A DNA stretch of 64,000 nucleotides from Favolaschia claudopus (GCA_037176885.1 JAWWNJ010000052.1:744001-808000), one strand, 5' to 3'; positions 33,245 to 44,690 are shown, counted from the stretch's first letter. Program-made: numbers and translations. The notes: generated by a model from the sequence alone, not told the origin.

Positions 33245-34779
33245 TTGACTTTGGTTTACACTACTGTTATTGAGAAAGGGCTGAAAAGGGGGGACTTGGC
33301 CAAACATACACGTTATTTGTCAAGTTTTGCACTCCACCAAAGCTCAGGGGGCCTGATCCATTTTTACCATCTCTGCCGCCGTGACCGCCTAGTAAAAGTA
33401 AGTCATCGTGCGTCCCTCAGTTCCTGTTCGTCACATACCGGGAACAAGACCCGCACTGTCCTTGCCAGACATTCTCCGGTTTAAGACAGCGAAGATTTCA
33501 CAGCAGAAAGACTTGCAGAGGGGCGGTGGTAATGGGAAGAGGGAAAGCTTTCTTGCTTATTAAGCACCGCCACCCCGGGATCAAAATGACCTTAAGTCAA
33601 AAGTGATTGATTCGCGAAAGCAAATCAGAGGCCCGGGGCGGCCAGATATTTTGCGACGGGCAACCTTCTTCTGGGAGTGTCTTCCAGAGTCTCTAGAACA
33701 TGTGTTTCGGCGCATAAAACATATTTCTCTTCCTCGAATCCTGAGAATACCCACCCTTTCGGAAACAAAAAATGTCGAAGTCTAAGTTCGTCAATACCGG
33801 AACCATCGGGCGGCTTTCGCCGTGTGCGCTCCACCGGCTGTTTTGGCGGGCGAGCCACTGTACGGCTTTTGACGTCATTTTTGATGGCGTGGAGCGCACA
33901 CGGCAAAAGTCGTCCAATAGCTTCGGTGGCTTCTGAAGTATGTTTTGTAATGACGGTGCCCAGCTTACAGTAAAGGGGAGCTTATGTTTTGTTATGAATT
34001 CATGAACCTGGAATAATGGGTGACTTTCCATAAGCATTTTCTTTTCTTTGGATATTACGGGGCAATTTCTGCATTTGGGCCGGGATTCGAACCGACGGCC
34101 TCCGCGTGCCGGCCAAGTATAGCTACAGTTGCGGGGAAATTAAATCCATTACTATATAAGGAAATGTTCATCATGTTAGACTCGACGATCAGTCGACATT
34201 CTCAAGTCAAACAACACTTTCTTGAGGAAAGAAATCAAGGTGGCGGCACCATACAACTTCAACTTTACAAGTCCTTCTGTTGATTACTCAGTAGGTTGAA
34301 ATTCATTCATACGCTAGATTGAGTGCAACACGTAACATTGAGATGAAGTCAGCCGTCCAAGCGCCGCTGCGCCCTACAGTTGTGGACACACAAAGCTGAC
34401 AACTTACGCTGCCGCTGATCCAGAATTATTTGGGCATCAATTTTAATTTTCCTGAGCTCAGAATCACCGAAAGAGCTCAAAAAACATGGTCCGAAGTTTT
34501 TCCTACGACAAAGTGCCGGCGGCCAAATTTTCAGCCAATGACCTTTTCCCAGTTTTGCCATTTTGACTCCTGAGGCGATTTCCGGCAACCCCGGTGATGG
34601 CAAATCGGCCACCAGACCGATTAAAGCCGATGGCCCCGGCCGGTAAAACCCTCGGCAATCTGAGGCTATTTCCGGCGAAATAAAGCCCTCGAAATGACCG
34701 ATTTTTCAATCCCTGGGCGTGAGGCACTCTCCACGTGACTTGCGCCCCTTGTTTGTCACAGTCCTCTCCTTCTGTTTTC
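33245..34779. other. Intergenic, no gene; one strong hairpin
   Basis: A 20-bp inverted repeat (GCCGTGTGCGCTCCAC near 33820 and its inverse near 33890) forms a stem with a loop of about 53 nt. The rest has no recognisable coding sequence. Confidence 0.4.
34131..34180 (+). repeat. Relic of the Tc1/mariner MITE end
   Basis: TACAGTTGCGG followed by ATAAGGAAATGTTCATC matches, with substitutions, the left end of the MITE at 24354. Only one end is visible. Confidence 0.55.
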
Positions 34780-35265
34780 AACAAGCTTTAGTTCCCTGCC
34801 TCCGGCACGGCCGACTCGCCGCGCTCGCCGACCTCCCTCCGTTCGGTCACACAGCTTGTTGGGGCTGGCCGCCCCAAACCCCGCTGCGCTCGCTCCGCTC
34901 GCGACGTCTAGTACGATCTCAACATCTCGACATTGACCCCCGTGATTTTCTGTCAAAGTCACGAGACTGATGGCCTGGCCCTCTTTTCAAGTACAAGCTT
35001 AAGCACCCCGCCTTCGGCAGGGCCGGCTCGCTGCGCTCGCGTCCCTCCCTACGGCTGGTGCACAGCTTGTCGGGGCTCCGCCCCAAACCCCGCGGGTTTT
35101 TTTCTTGCTGGATTGCGTGCCCTCGGCGCCGCACTACCGCTCGCTGCACTCGCGGTGCGCGGCGCCGTCGGGAAGGTTCGTGGGAACCGGGAGCAACATC
35201 TCGACAGCCGGCAGCGACATCTCGACATGGTCCCGTGGTTTCGTGTCAAAGTCACGTTACATTTC
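34780..35265 (+). repeat. GC-rich dispersed repeat R2, two tandem units
   Basis: Two units, about 210 bp apart, contain CGGCTCGCTGCGCTCGCG, ACAGCTTGTCGGGGCT and CCCCAAACCCCGC, with spacers holding TTTCTGTCAAAGTCACG. The same block lies inverted at 62636-63060. It is much richer in GC than its surroundings and has no coding motif. Confidence 0.75.
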
Positions 35266-35638
35266 ACGTGTCCTGATCCTTGTGTTTTCATGTATAGGAT
35301 AGGATGACGAACAGAGTGTGGCCGCCGTGCGGATCCTTTGACGACAGGCCGGTGGAATTGTATCTGCGCAAGTATTTCATGGAATCCACACCTTGCAGCC
35401 GACCACTGACATGTTCTTCTAGCTTCCCAACATCATCGATACGTCGTAAATCCCGGGCCCGTACCTCCCGCATTCAGTTTCCCCCACCACCATTCTGCCT
35501 CCTCCTGCATATCATTTGGTCCCCCCTTTGTCCCGCAGCTCTGCCCAGCCTCGAATCACTCGAATGCTGTGGGCAGCTTGAGCCCCCATTAAATCCTCCA
35601 GTCATTGTGAACAATACTCCCAGTACTCGTGACTGAAG

Positions 35639-35968
35639 GTGACTTCGGGTTCCCGTTTATTTGGCACCATTGAAGATTTTCATCCAAAGGATCTCGCTCC
35701 TAGCCACACTAAATTAAAAGCATCGAACCGAAAACATGTAGAGTGTCGAAAAAGAGCGCGCCAAGCATGTGATACATGCAGAATTCGTAAGGCGCGGTGC
35801 GAAAAGGCAGACGGAGCTCAACAGGAAGGCTGTCGAGGCTGCGAGCAGCGTGGCGTCGCGTGCACCTTCTCCGTAGAGAGGTCACAAAGGAGAAGCCAAA
35901 GAAAAGCGAGCGCACCCAAGCCCATAGCCTACTCACAGCAAACATGTTCCCGAGCTCTGCATACTTAG
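35639..35968 (+). pseudogene. Zn(II)2Cys6 zinc-cluster fragment
   Basis: The segment encodes a fungal binuclear zinc cluster: ACDTCRIRKARC, a nine-residue loop, then GCRGCEQRGVACTF, giving six cysteines in Gal4 spacing, followed by a basic tail. Such domains bind CGG-type DNA sites. There is no in-frame ATG near the apparent start, and no regulatory domain follows: the frame closes at 35968. It may be one exon of a truncated transcription factor. Confidence 0.65.
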
Positions 35969-36499
35969 CCTACATACTTAGGGTGCCATCGACCATTGAC
36001 GCTGGCAGTGGAATGAATAATTGGAGCGGGCACAGTGTGTGAAGGTAATGTCGCAAAAATCGAAAGTCCGATATAACGAACAGATGGGAGGTGTTGGAGG
36101 TTGAAGCGAGTGTTGGGACCCCAGAGACGGTGGTGGCTTTGTTTGTCTTGCCTCACTTGATCTTTTCTACTTTGGCCTTCACAAGTCAATTCGGGAAGGG
36201 GAACGAGAAGTATCGTTTCAATGATCGGGACGCACACGCTGCTCTTACCACCCAGGAATGTCTTGCATTAACACAGTAGGTAATAGGTACAGACTGTTGT
36301 AGAAAGAAAGAACAAAGTACAATCTGTATATGACCGCGTAGACGGAATGAGAAAGTATGCATCTGGTACTTAGGACCAGCACCAGACCAGCGATTAAAGT
36401 AATGAGGCAAGGGGAGCGAGGGGCGAGGAGCACTGTATCAGGATCAGGAATTAGGTAGGAGAGGGAGGTCGAGATATTGAAAACTAATAAACGTAATAA
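35969..36499. other. No gene recognised
   Basis: Short frames only between the zinc-cluster fragment and the H4-like gene. Confidence 0.4.
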
Positions 36500-36910
36500 A
36501 TGAAACACAGAAGGCAGTCAAGATATAACGAAACACAAAAAACAAGGAGGGTTCCTCGTGACACCATCGAGAGTCAGTTTTTGAACCCGTTCGCTTCCGT
36601 CTCGCGGTGAGATGGGTCCACAATAGGTATCACCAAGCCCGATACCCGTCGTCTTGCTCGTCGTGGCGGTGTGAAGCGCATGTCGGGCCTCATTTACGAA
36701 GAAACCCGAAAGGTGCTCAAACTTTTTCTCGAAAACGTCATTCGCGACTCGGTCACGTACACCGAGCACGCTAAGCGGTAAGTCGCCCTCGCTTTTCGTT
36801 TACAACGCAGCTGACTTTATTTCGACGCTGAAAGAAAGACTGTCAACGCTCTCGACGTTGTATACGCCCTTAAGCGCTCTGGGCGAACACTCTATGGTTT
36901 CGGAACATGA
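36500..36910 (+). CDS. Divergent histone H4 variant, spliced and intact
   Basis: Three exons (36500-36572, 36627-36777, 36835-36910) join in frame across introns of 54 and 57 nt to give 99 residues; canonical H4 is 102-103. The histone fold is unmistakable: [39 protein letters not shown] and [19 protein letters not shown]. Changes include [16 protein letters not shown] and a final T. The tail is replaced: [18 protein letters not shown] instead of the glycine/lysine tail, so the usual acetylated lysines 5, 8, 12 and 16 are absent. H4 forms nucleosomes with H3. Exon 1 rests on a GTCAGT donor and is the least certain part. If exon 1 is wrong, this is an N-truncated copy. Confidence 0.8.
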
Positions 36911-36925
36911 GTTTTACCGGCCTAG

Positions 36926-37363
36926 TTGCAGTCACTTCAATTCCCACAGTTACGAAGGCCAACTGTTTACTCCTATCCCGGCCCCAACCTACCTGTCGGG
37001 CCAGCTTCATTACATGGCCACCTTCAGGTGAACGGAGTGCCGTTTGATGAGGTTGCAGACATGGGAGAGTTGAAGCGCGAGTTTGAGATCTGGAATTCAG
37101 ATTTGGGCCCAGTCACCAGTCCCCCAACTTGGGTCAATCGCCCGTCGCAGACAGCCGCCATCGTGGCCAGCGGGCGTAAGCCAAAACGTGCCGGTTTTGT
37201 ATATTTCCTTCTCCAGTCACGCGAAAAGGTCGATCTTGCGCTCTCACGCGGCCGCATCATCCTGTGTTCCACTAGTCCCACCGTCGCTCGTGGCTTCCCG
37301 CATCTTCGCATCTCCCAGTGCTGGGGATGTCACAAATACGGACACACCAAGTGCTTCTGTTAG
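36926..37363 (+). CDS. Zinc-knuckle protein or exon, possibly LINE ORF1-like
   Basis: An open frame ending with the knuckle CWGCHKYGHTKCFC (CX2CX4HX4C) preceded by RAGFVYFLLQSREKVDLALSRG, a layout seen in gag-like ORF1 proteins of fungal LINEs. It begins 15 bp after the H4-like gene. No endonuclease or RT is found after it, so it may be a lone fragment or a domesticated exon. Confidence 0.45.
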   Translation: MQSLQFPQLRRPTVYSYPGPNLPVGPASLHGHLQVNGVPFDEVADMGELKREFEIWNSDLGPVTSPPTWVNRPSQTAAIVASGRKPKRAGFVYFLLQSREKVDLALSRGRIILCSTSPTVARGFPHLRISQCWGCHKYGHTKCFC

Positions 37364-37375
37364 CTCGACACCTCG

Positions 37376-39811
37376 GATTTTAACGACACTCTCGATCTTT
37401 CTCCGCGTTTTTTCTGGAAGAGCGCAGAGGAGAATGAAAACGTTCAAACCACTCTTAAAACTGCGGGCCTAGTTTTCACCGTCGACGTCTCAACAACCGG
37501 ACCAATCTTTGAAGCTATCGAGCTTGCTTTCCGGGATCAATGTGCTGCCAACAACATCGATTATGTCGCCCCAGCTCTTACGGCTACTATCCCTAGTCCC
37601 AACACGATTTCTTACGTCCTCCTTGGTCCGCGCGGACGGTGAGCTTAGTGTTCGTGTCCAATTTATCCTATTTATGACTTAATCTAGCGCTAACGGGCGA
37701 ACCTGGGTCGAGGATCCCAAATCTCTCACACGATTCACGTTTACCTTGCAGGCGCTCCGGAGCGCCCCTTACAGTCAGACTCCCAACAATCTTGGCGATG
37801 GTGTATTTATTTTTCTCGGTGCGTCGTTGAGTGGGATATGACTTATCACGAGAACTTACCAATGCTTCCAAAGCCCCTCGTAACCGGAATCTCTTTGCGC
37901 CGATCGACTGCTTATTTGGCCCGACTAGTCGTCTTCCAGACTATGTTCTTCCCCACCGCTGCTTTGGGCGGCGTGTTCTCCACTCGATCATCGCGTCCCT
38001 CAGTGGAGATCCAAGCCCCGAGTGCGGAAAGGGATGTACAAGGCTCACCACCCCCGAGCCGGAATCTGTTCGCCAAGTCTCGCCCGAGATTCTTGAGGTT
38101 CCCGATAGCGATGACGAGGTATGTACATATACAGTTCGCACTATTGCATGTTATGCTTATTCTATCTTGCTCGTATCATAGTTTCCTACCATGTTGATCG
38201 ATGAGGTGAGTTCAACTTCTTTTCAGTCATACTCCCTACAGCTCTCAAACTATTATCGAAATACAGGATTCTCCTTACCGCAGTGACAGCGGCACCGAGT
38301 CACATTCTGCTCCTGCCGCTCCACGATTGCAAGTATGTATTTCTTTCCTCGCTGTTTACAGTAATTGCTTCTGAGATAAAATAGATGATCACTCGATCTG
38401 CGGCTCGCCAGCAGTGGCAGCAGGTAGGAATCACCACTCTTTTTCGTTGTTCTTGGGTGAAATTTCGGTGCAGCAGGCTGCGGCCGATGCTGTCCCGATT
38501 TCAACCACTGCAGTGTTCGTTCCCGACCCACTTCTCACATCCATAATGAGACAAGCCCCTGTCAGTGTCAAGGCAAGTTTAATTGCAGATGTTTTCTCAA
38601 CAATGTCTGACTTCTCTCTCACAGCATCGTTCATACCTAGGTCCACACGCCGCTGTCGATCTCACTCTTCAACACATGCCCGGGTCTGGCCCTTCCACTC
38701 TAACGGCGTGGCAAAATCATGTCCAGGCACCTCGGGAGATAGATGACCACATTGTCGTCGTTGCAAGCACGGTAGATGAAGGCGCACGAGCCCTCATCAC
38801 ACTGTGTTTTTGGCTCTGCTCTCGCCCCACCACTCTTAAATTGAAAGAAGCGATCAATGAACAGTTTCTTTTGGCCCGGCCGACCATTGAGAACGCACAC
38901 CTTGGGGAGCAGGGTTTGTTTGGACTTCGTGCGAGAATGTGAGCTTTTGATGGCTGTGTTAAATCTTCCCAGAGGGGGAGCATCAGGGGATTTCGGACTC
39001 CATTGTTAGCTATGCGACACTTGGCACTGCCGATATCGAGCACCATCCAGACTATTTTGGAATGGGTGATAATGCTGTTGTGGAGCCTTTCGGAGGACAA
39101 GACCGTCCTCATCATATACTCGAGGTGAGTGTCACATCCATAGGTTTTATATCCTCTCATCTCCGTCGCACGCAGTGGTTTGCGACACCGTGTCTGGAGC
39201 TGATCAAGGCTGCCTTTGACCGGCAGCTCAAATCTCCTGCCGACATTCTACGGTTCATCGACTACAATGAAACCAGTCCGGAAGTCAATCCCTGAGGGGA
39301 TAACATTGAGATGGTGGCGCTCATTGAGCATTTCGTCTCCCACTACTTGTTGGAGCGCGGCCATCCCCGGGACCTGGACGGTGTGATACGCGCACTGATC
39401 GACCCCGAGTTCACGGCTCCCGACTCTGTTTTCCGTGCTCGTCTCTTCCTCTCTGTCACTACTGGATCGATCCTTCTGCCTGTAAGACCTGCGGGTTGGA
39501 GAATCAAGGCGAGCAAATTTTGCCTTTCGCGCAATTACTTTCTGATATTTAGTTTTTTCTTCACAGTGCCTCATCACACATGACTATTCCAAAGCCTACC
39601 CCACCGTTGATGCGGCGGAGAATGACGATTTGGGGCCAGACGTCGTCATCGACTTCCGCTCCTGCTTCAAAGCTTTCTCTATCACCAACAACGCTCGTCT
39701 TCGCCACCTTCTCATCTCAGAAAATGCAGAGGCAGGGAAGGACACTACTTTTGGTCGCCTCTTTCATACTCAACTTCTGGCTTCCCAGAATGCCTACACT
39801 TCGTCGTAGAT
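37376..39811 (+). CDS. Unidentified multi-exon gene
   Basis: A run of open segments separated by short GT...AG gaps reads as exons. They are 37376-37638, a segment from about 37688, 37872-38119, pieces near 38267-38570, 38627-38940, 38980-39124 and 39174-39480, and a last part to 39811 with VVIDFRSCFKAFSITNNAR and TFGRLFHTQLL. The middle (TLKLKEAINEQFLLARPTIENAHLGEQ) and end look like folded domain sequence, not low complexity, but I do not recognise the family. Exon joins were judged by eye and several may be wrong. It shares strand with the zinc-knuckle frame and could be one transcript with it. Confidence 0.4.
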
Positions 39812-39917
39812 TAGTGCTACGATGTTTCGGTACTTTACCCGAGCTCATTTGAAATATATGTGAAAACTTCCAGTACTGCTATATAATCGTCTTTGAGTGT
39901 TCTTCACTGTGCGCAAT

Positions 39918-40923
39918 GAGCCATGCCCCCACCCAACACAGTCGCCGGCTCAATGGAAAGGCTCCATCTCCAGTTTGCCCCCTGCCACAACGATCTCGTA
40001 CCCCTCATTATCGCCTACGCTCAGACGAGCTCAACTCTGTTCCTCAAGTGGAGGGTAAATCATCTTGCGTTAATATTTGTCTCATTTCTGAGTTGGAATA
40101 GATGAGGTCGATGATAACATGAAAGTGGTTGTCGAGCATTCAGAGGCAGGAGATTCTGTACCGTGCGTGCTACATTATTTTTGATCAGCTGTTTTCTAAT
40201 AACTCACAAAGCGAGTTGGACTTCGATAATTGGCCTGAGGAGCCTATGGGCGAAGATCTCACTGTAACTTTGAACCCAGAAGTCGAGGCCAGCATTCATC
40301 ACTTCATGAACGCACCTGGGCTGGACTTTCTCGAGAATGCGCTCACCAGCTCACCGTCTTACCCCTTGGCGCCAATTTCAACCAATCCTTCTCCGGCAGA
40401 AGGCGCTCGAATCCACGACAGGACTTCACATCATTACCCTACTGTTCATTCCCCGCGTGCTCGCTATCCAATTTCTCGTTCAACCTCTTTTGCGAGTAGT
40501 TCGCTCGGATTTCCGCTTACAACGGGCTCTCCGAACGCACTGGATTTCCCATCAACGCACCGCGAATCTGATTCCGATCTGAACCAGCTGTTCCCACCAG
40601 TCAACCCAAATCCAGTTCTCGCAGTCGCACCACCTTCCAGAGCGGGAAACGGGAGTCTCGCTGCTCTGCGGGAGCGTGAACGTTTGCGCCGCACACCTGC
40701 CCCACCTATTCCCCCTGCTGTCAGTCCCTCCCCACCGGCAACTGAAACTCAGGTCGCCGTCTATCTCGGTCTACCATCTGAAAATCGTGCTCAGTGCGGC
40801 TTCCTGGAACTCATCAGCAATCTTCCCTCGGCTCCGTCACTGAGGGATCTCATCCGCGCAATATGTGACGCTAGCGGTGAAACGGTGCGTGTGGGTGTAG
40901 GCGTGAAATATACCGAAATATAA
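39918..40923 (+). CDS. Unidentified serine/proline-rich protein
   Basis: A 264-residue frame (40129-40923), probably with an upstream exon near 39918-40060. It has a short ordered start (QEILYRACYIIFDQLF), a long S/P-rich middle, and an ordered C-terminal block (GFLELISNLPSAPSLRDLIRAICD). No domain recognised. A TG microsatellite follows near 40950. Confidence 0.4.
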
Positions 40924-41415
40924 AATCACAAATCTAATCCAATACGATGTGTGTGTGTGTGTTCGGGGTGGCAGAGCACGTATTGTCCCTCAGAATGCTT
41001 GTGCAAGCTTCAATCAATCAAGGTCGCTACGTTTGAGCGGGACGAACTACTGGATTGTCTAGCGAGAACGTAGCGGGCAAAACGATTCGCAGCGGGAGAA
41101 GCGAAGAGTCACTCTTTCTGAAGACTTCGAAATGAGAAATTCTGAGTCTAGCGGGGAGGGTCTCCGTGCCAATAGAAAAGCGTCGCCCGGTAGTGGATCG
41201 TCAACCGGCGAGAAGCTTTCTGGATGACAACCGGCGGGCAGAAGGGCGGCTCAGCGGGACGGGGTTCTTATACAACCGGCGCGGCTCTGGCGAGAAGCGA
41301 GGCTCTTACGTCGATGGCGCGGACACTAACAGCCTGAGTGACCCGGGCAGTTACACCACTACGCGGCGGCGAGCTCGAACGGGGGTCTTGGTTATACCGC
41401 GGAACGGCTGGCACA
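40924..41415. other. Non-coding; repeat-like segment before the Copia element
   Basis: No gene. A 33-bp stretch (41376-41408, containing GGGGGTCTTGGTTATACCGC) is repeated exactly at 44719-44751 on the far side of the Copia element. The target was therefore already a tandem or dispersed repeat. Confidence 0.5.
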
Positions 41416-41769
41416 TGTTGTAGGATTGATCCGTGAGCTCCCATTCCGTTCCGCTTTCTTTTCGTCGTTTCATCCTCTTTTGCATCCGTACTGTCACATC
41501 ACCATCACCATCATCTTTACTACCTTATATACTGCTCGTTACCCTCGCTGCCCGCTAGTCACTTGTTCCCCACGTCGACTAGCGTGCGTATACCTCTACT
41601 TTACTTTCTGCTTTCCACTCACGGTCCTTGTAGTCTCTAATATACTCTAGGTACTAGTCACGACTCACTTGTTCCCCACGTCGACTAGCTCTCTAATATA
41701 CTCTAGCTGACTCCGACTCACTTGTTCACGGCCGCTCATCGCGCTCTCACCACCTTTTGACCTACTTTA
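41416..41769 (+). repeat. 5' LTR, Copia family B
   Basis: Starts TGTTGTAGG, ends GACCTACTTTA. It contains TATATACTG and repeated CCCCACGTCGACTAG motifs. Same family as the solo LTR at 26972. Confidence 0.92.
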
Positions 41770-41780
41770 GGTTATGGGCC
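41770..41780 (+). promoter_or_regulatory. Primer-binding site, half-tRNA iMet type
   Basis: GGTTATGGGCC directly after the LTR, complementary to the initiator tRNA-Met anticodon arm as in Drosophila copia. Confidence 0.8.
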
Positions 41781-42406
41781 ACCGAGCTTGATCTTCTGCG
41801 CCGACTTCACTTCGACCACCTTCACACACACTACCACTTACCACATCCACATACTTGCTCCGACGACTTTCATTCCGGAGTCACATACACACCCGGGACG
41901 ACTTTAATTCCCCGGCTACATCACATTCACATTCGCACATCGCACATCCCACCACTCATTCACATCCTCCCTCCTACATTAGGATATATCACAGTACAGG
42001 ATTTGGCGGATTTGAGGCTCGATTTCGATTTCGATTTACCGTGGGTCACGGTCGTCACATCTGCTGTCATTCGGCAGGATCGTCTCGGCATCAGACGGCA
42101 GAAATAAATAGTCTCACTTGATTTCATTCCCCTCTCCTACTATCGGCCTGTCGCGGTTTCTGTTTGCTATAACTAGGAAATCTAACTTCTAATACCAGGC
42201 AAAAGCGCCCTGGGATGCGTTCAAAATTTGCCCCCGCTCAAGCGGCAAAAATGTACGTGATGCCTGGGTTGATCCACAGCTGATCCCGCGGACTTTTCCG
42301 AAGTTTTCGGCACTTTGCCGAGTGTCACACTGACTGAAATCCAAATCGAAATCCAGCCCCAAATTCGCCAAATCCGCTAAGTACTGTGATATACCCTATT
42401 CCTACC

Positions 42407-44293
42407 ATGTCTCTATCCAACGCGTCTAATCCTATCATTCATCCGGATGTCCGGAAGCACTTCGACGGCACCAACCTCACTGCCTTCGAGACCACCATCT
42501 ACGGTTGCCCACAAGTCCACGCTTTGTTTTCGGCCGAAGAGTTTTCCACGCGACTTTCTGGCGCACCTTGCCTGACCACTTTTGTGACGCCCAAGACGTT
42601 GAGGACGCCGCGCAAAGCATGCTACGAACCCCAGAATGCCCAGGAAAGGTGTCGGTAAGCCGGGTTTGCCAACAAGTCCACGCTTTGGGCTTCTACAAAT
42701 TGAAACGGCTCTTGAGGGAGTTATTTACATGGGTATATTATATGCTCTGTCCAGGACCGTCCGTGCCATAGCCTAGAAGGTCATATATGTTTTGTATGAC
42801 CAGCAATTTCGGAAACCACAACATAGTGTCATAAAAGAACAATATCAGCGGGGCTACATATCTAGTGTACCTTTGACTCGGTGACTCAGTATAGACAGCA
42901 GAGCGTCGCAATATCAATAGGCCTTGTTGCATGCATTGACCACAAATGAGCTGAAATACTTAGCGGTGGTGGCGGAAAAGTAAGATCACATGCACCAAAC
43001 TGAATGAATTTGGCAACAGCGACGGCGGTGGGTGAAGCCATAGGCGGGAGAGGCACGGTGGGCTCTTCTGTCTTGCTCGAGTGAGGTTGGAGTGAGGTGT
43101 ACATCTATAAGGTATAAGACACTTAGCGCACTGCACGCGCTGGAGGATATCATTTACACGCGCCTTTCATCCGAGTCCCGACTCGCGGTGTACGCTCGCC
43201 CACCACACTTGATCCGTCCCACCATACGCGCCTCCACAAGTTGCCAGCCGCCAGGATGCACAGCATTACAGAAAATTGAAAGAAAAGCTGAGATCGAAAA
43301 TTTCAAGTAGCCCACGCCGCAGTCCGGTCTTGACCTCAGTGTGCTTTGCGCGGCGTCCTCGACGTCTTAGGTGTCACAAAAGTGGTCCCGGAGAAGTCTC
43401 TTGGAGGTAGACAGCATGGCAAGGTGCGCCAGAAAGTCGCGTCGAAAACTCTTCGGCCGAAAACAAAGCGTGGACTTGTTGGCAACCGTAACCATCACCC
43501 ACATTCTGACGGGTCGTCACGTTGACGGCTATCGTACCGGGAAAGTTATCCGACCGGACCCGTCGTCTGGACCTTTATATACGTTTGAACGACTATCTTC
43601 AGAAGAGTATATAAAGTCTTGTTACGAGACTAGTCTGGACCGACCGCTGAGACCGACTGGTCCTCGCTCACACCGAACCTCGCTGATTATACCTCTCGCG
43701 ATGAGTGGGTTCGTTCTACCATGGCGCTGAACATCGTCGGCATTGTTGAGCTTGGACTGAAGGACGACGGATCAGCGAAGGAGCTATGGGACTCGGTCAT
43801 CGCCAAATACCGTCATAAATCCACAATGGCCGTGGCTCACGCGAAGGACAAGATCGCAGCTGAGGTTTACAACCCTGCTTCACCTATGGAAGAACACTTT
43901 AAACGACACAATGTCCTGCGCCGCGGTGTCATCGACGCCGGGGGTACAGTTACGGACGACGAACACATTACCAACCTTATTAAATCCCTTCCCCCATCAC
44001 TCGACTACGTTAAACCTACGCTCTTCACTCTCACGGCAATCGGCGACGTCGAGAATTTGCTCAAACTCTCTGTCAAACCAGCACCGGCCATCGCCGTCAA
44101 CCCCGCTGCCCTTGCTGCCCGTAATGCGGGCCTAATTTGCGTTAATCCCAACTGCAAACGCACCGGCCACCTCATCGAAAATTGCTACTGGCCTGGGAGC
44201 GGTAAGGAGGGCCAATTTCCACCGAACTTTGGCAACCGCCACACACCTTTCACTCATACTGCGACAATGGCGACGATTCACCGCGTTCTTTGA
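42407..44293 (+). pseudogene. Copia Gag of family B, split by a TIR element
   Basis: The N-terminal part from ATG 42407 (HPDVRKHFDGTNLTAF) stops at the inserted element. After 43491 the same protein resumes with THILTGRHVDGY. It goes on to ADYTSRDEWVRSTMALNIVG, VAHAKDKIAAEVYN and the zinc knuckle region CVNPNCKRTGHLIENCYWPG, ending at 44293. Removing the insertion and one copy of its 6-bp duplication rejoins the frame at ETTI/THIL. Small frame changes remain around 43560-43690. The family is the Copia Gag common in basidiomycetes. Confidence 0.8.
42500..43490. mobile_element. 991-bp TIR element nested in Copia gag
   Basis: Ends TACGGTTGCC and GGCAACCGTA with inverted arms of about 120-145 bp (42500-42640 and 43343-43490). 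The right arm holds an extra stretch of about 27 bp. The 6-bp direct repeat ACCATC flanks it (42494-42499 and 43491-43496). The interior (42650-43340) has no coding motif. TIR-rich, non-autonomous; superfamily not assigned. Confidence 0.85.
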
Positions 44294-44332
44294 TTCTCTC
44301 TTTTCCTACTGGGCTGCACGGATCTGGCGGAG

Positions 44333-44685
44333 TGTTGTAGGATTGATCCGTGAGCTCCCATTCCGTTCCGCTTTCTTTTTGTCGTTTCATCCTCTTTTGC
44401 ACCCGTACTGTCACATCACCATCACCATCATCTTTACTACCTTATATACTGCTCGTTACCCTCGCTGCCCGCTAGTCACTTGTTCCCCACGTCGACTAGT
44501 GTGCGTATACCTCTACTTTACTTTCTGCTTTCCACTCACGGTTCTTGTAGTCTCTAATATACTCTAGGTACTGTCACGACTCACTTGTTCCCCACGTCGA
44601 CTGGCTCTCTAATATACTCTAGCTGACTCCGACTCACTTGTTCACGGCCGCTCATCGCGCTCTCACCACCTTTTGACCTACTTTA
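44333..44685 (+). repeat. 3' LTR, Copia family B
   Basis: Direct repeat of 41416-41769 with a few substitutions and a short deletion in GTACT(AG)TCACG. Confidence 0.92.
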
Positions 44686-44690
44686 GCACA

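Larger units (their letters stand above)
41416..44685 (+). mobile_element. Copia element lacking pol (family B)
   Basis: LTRs of 354 bp (41416-41769) and 353 bp (44333-44685) flank a gag-only interior. The 5-bp target duplication GCACA is at 41411-41415 and 44686-44690. A primer-binding site follows the 5' LTR, and a purine tract GGCGGAG precedes the 3' LTR. The LTRs are nearly identical by eye, so insertion was fairly recent. A 991-bp TIR element lies in gag. Confidence 0.92.

Noticed and set aside
34079..34135. Minus-strand tRNA-like 3' half (GGTTCGAATCCCGGCCC with an A-box-like TAGCTATACTTGG)
   Set aside because: The T-stem does not pair properly, no anticodon arm of normal size can be drawn, and the 5' acceptor strand is missing where the mariner MITE relic begins. 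At best it is a tRNA relic.
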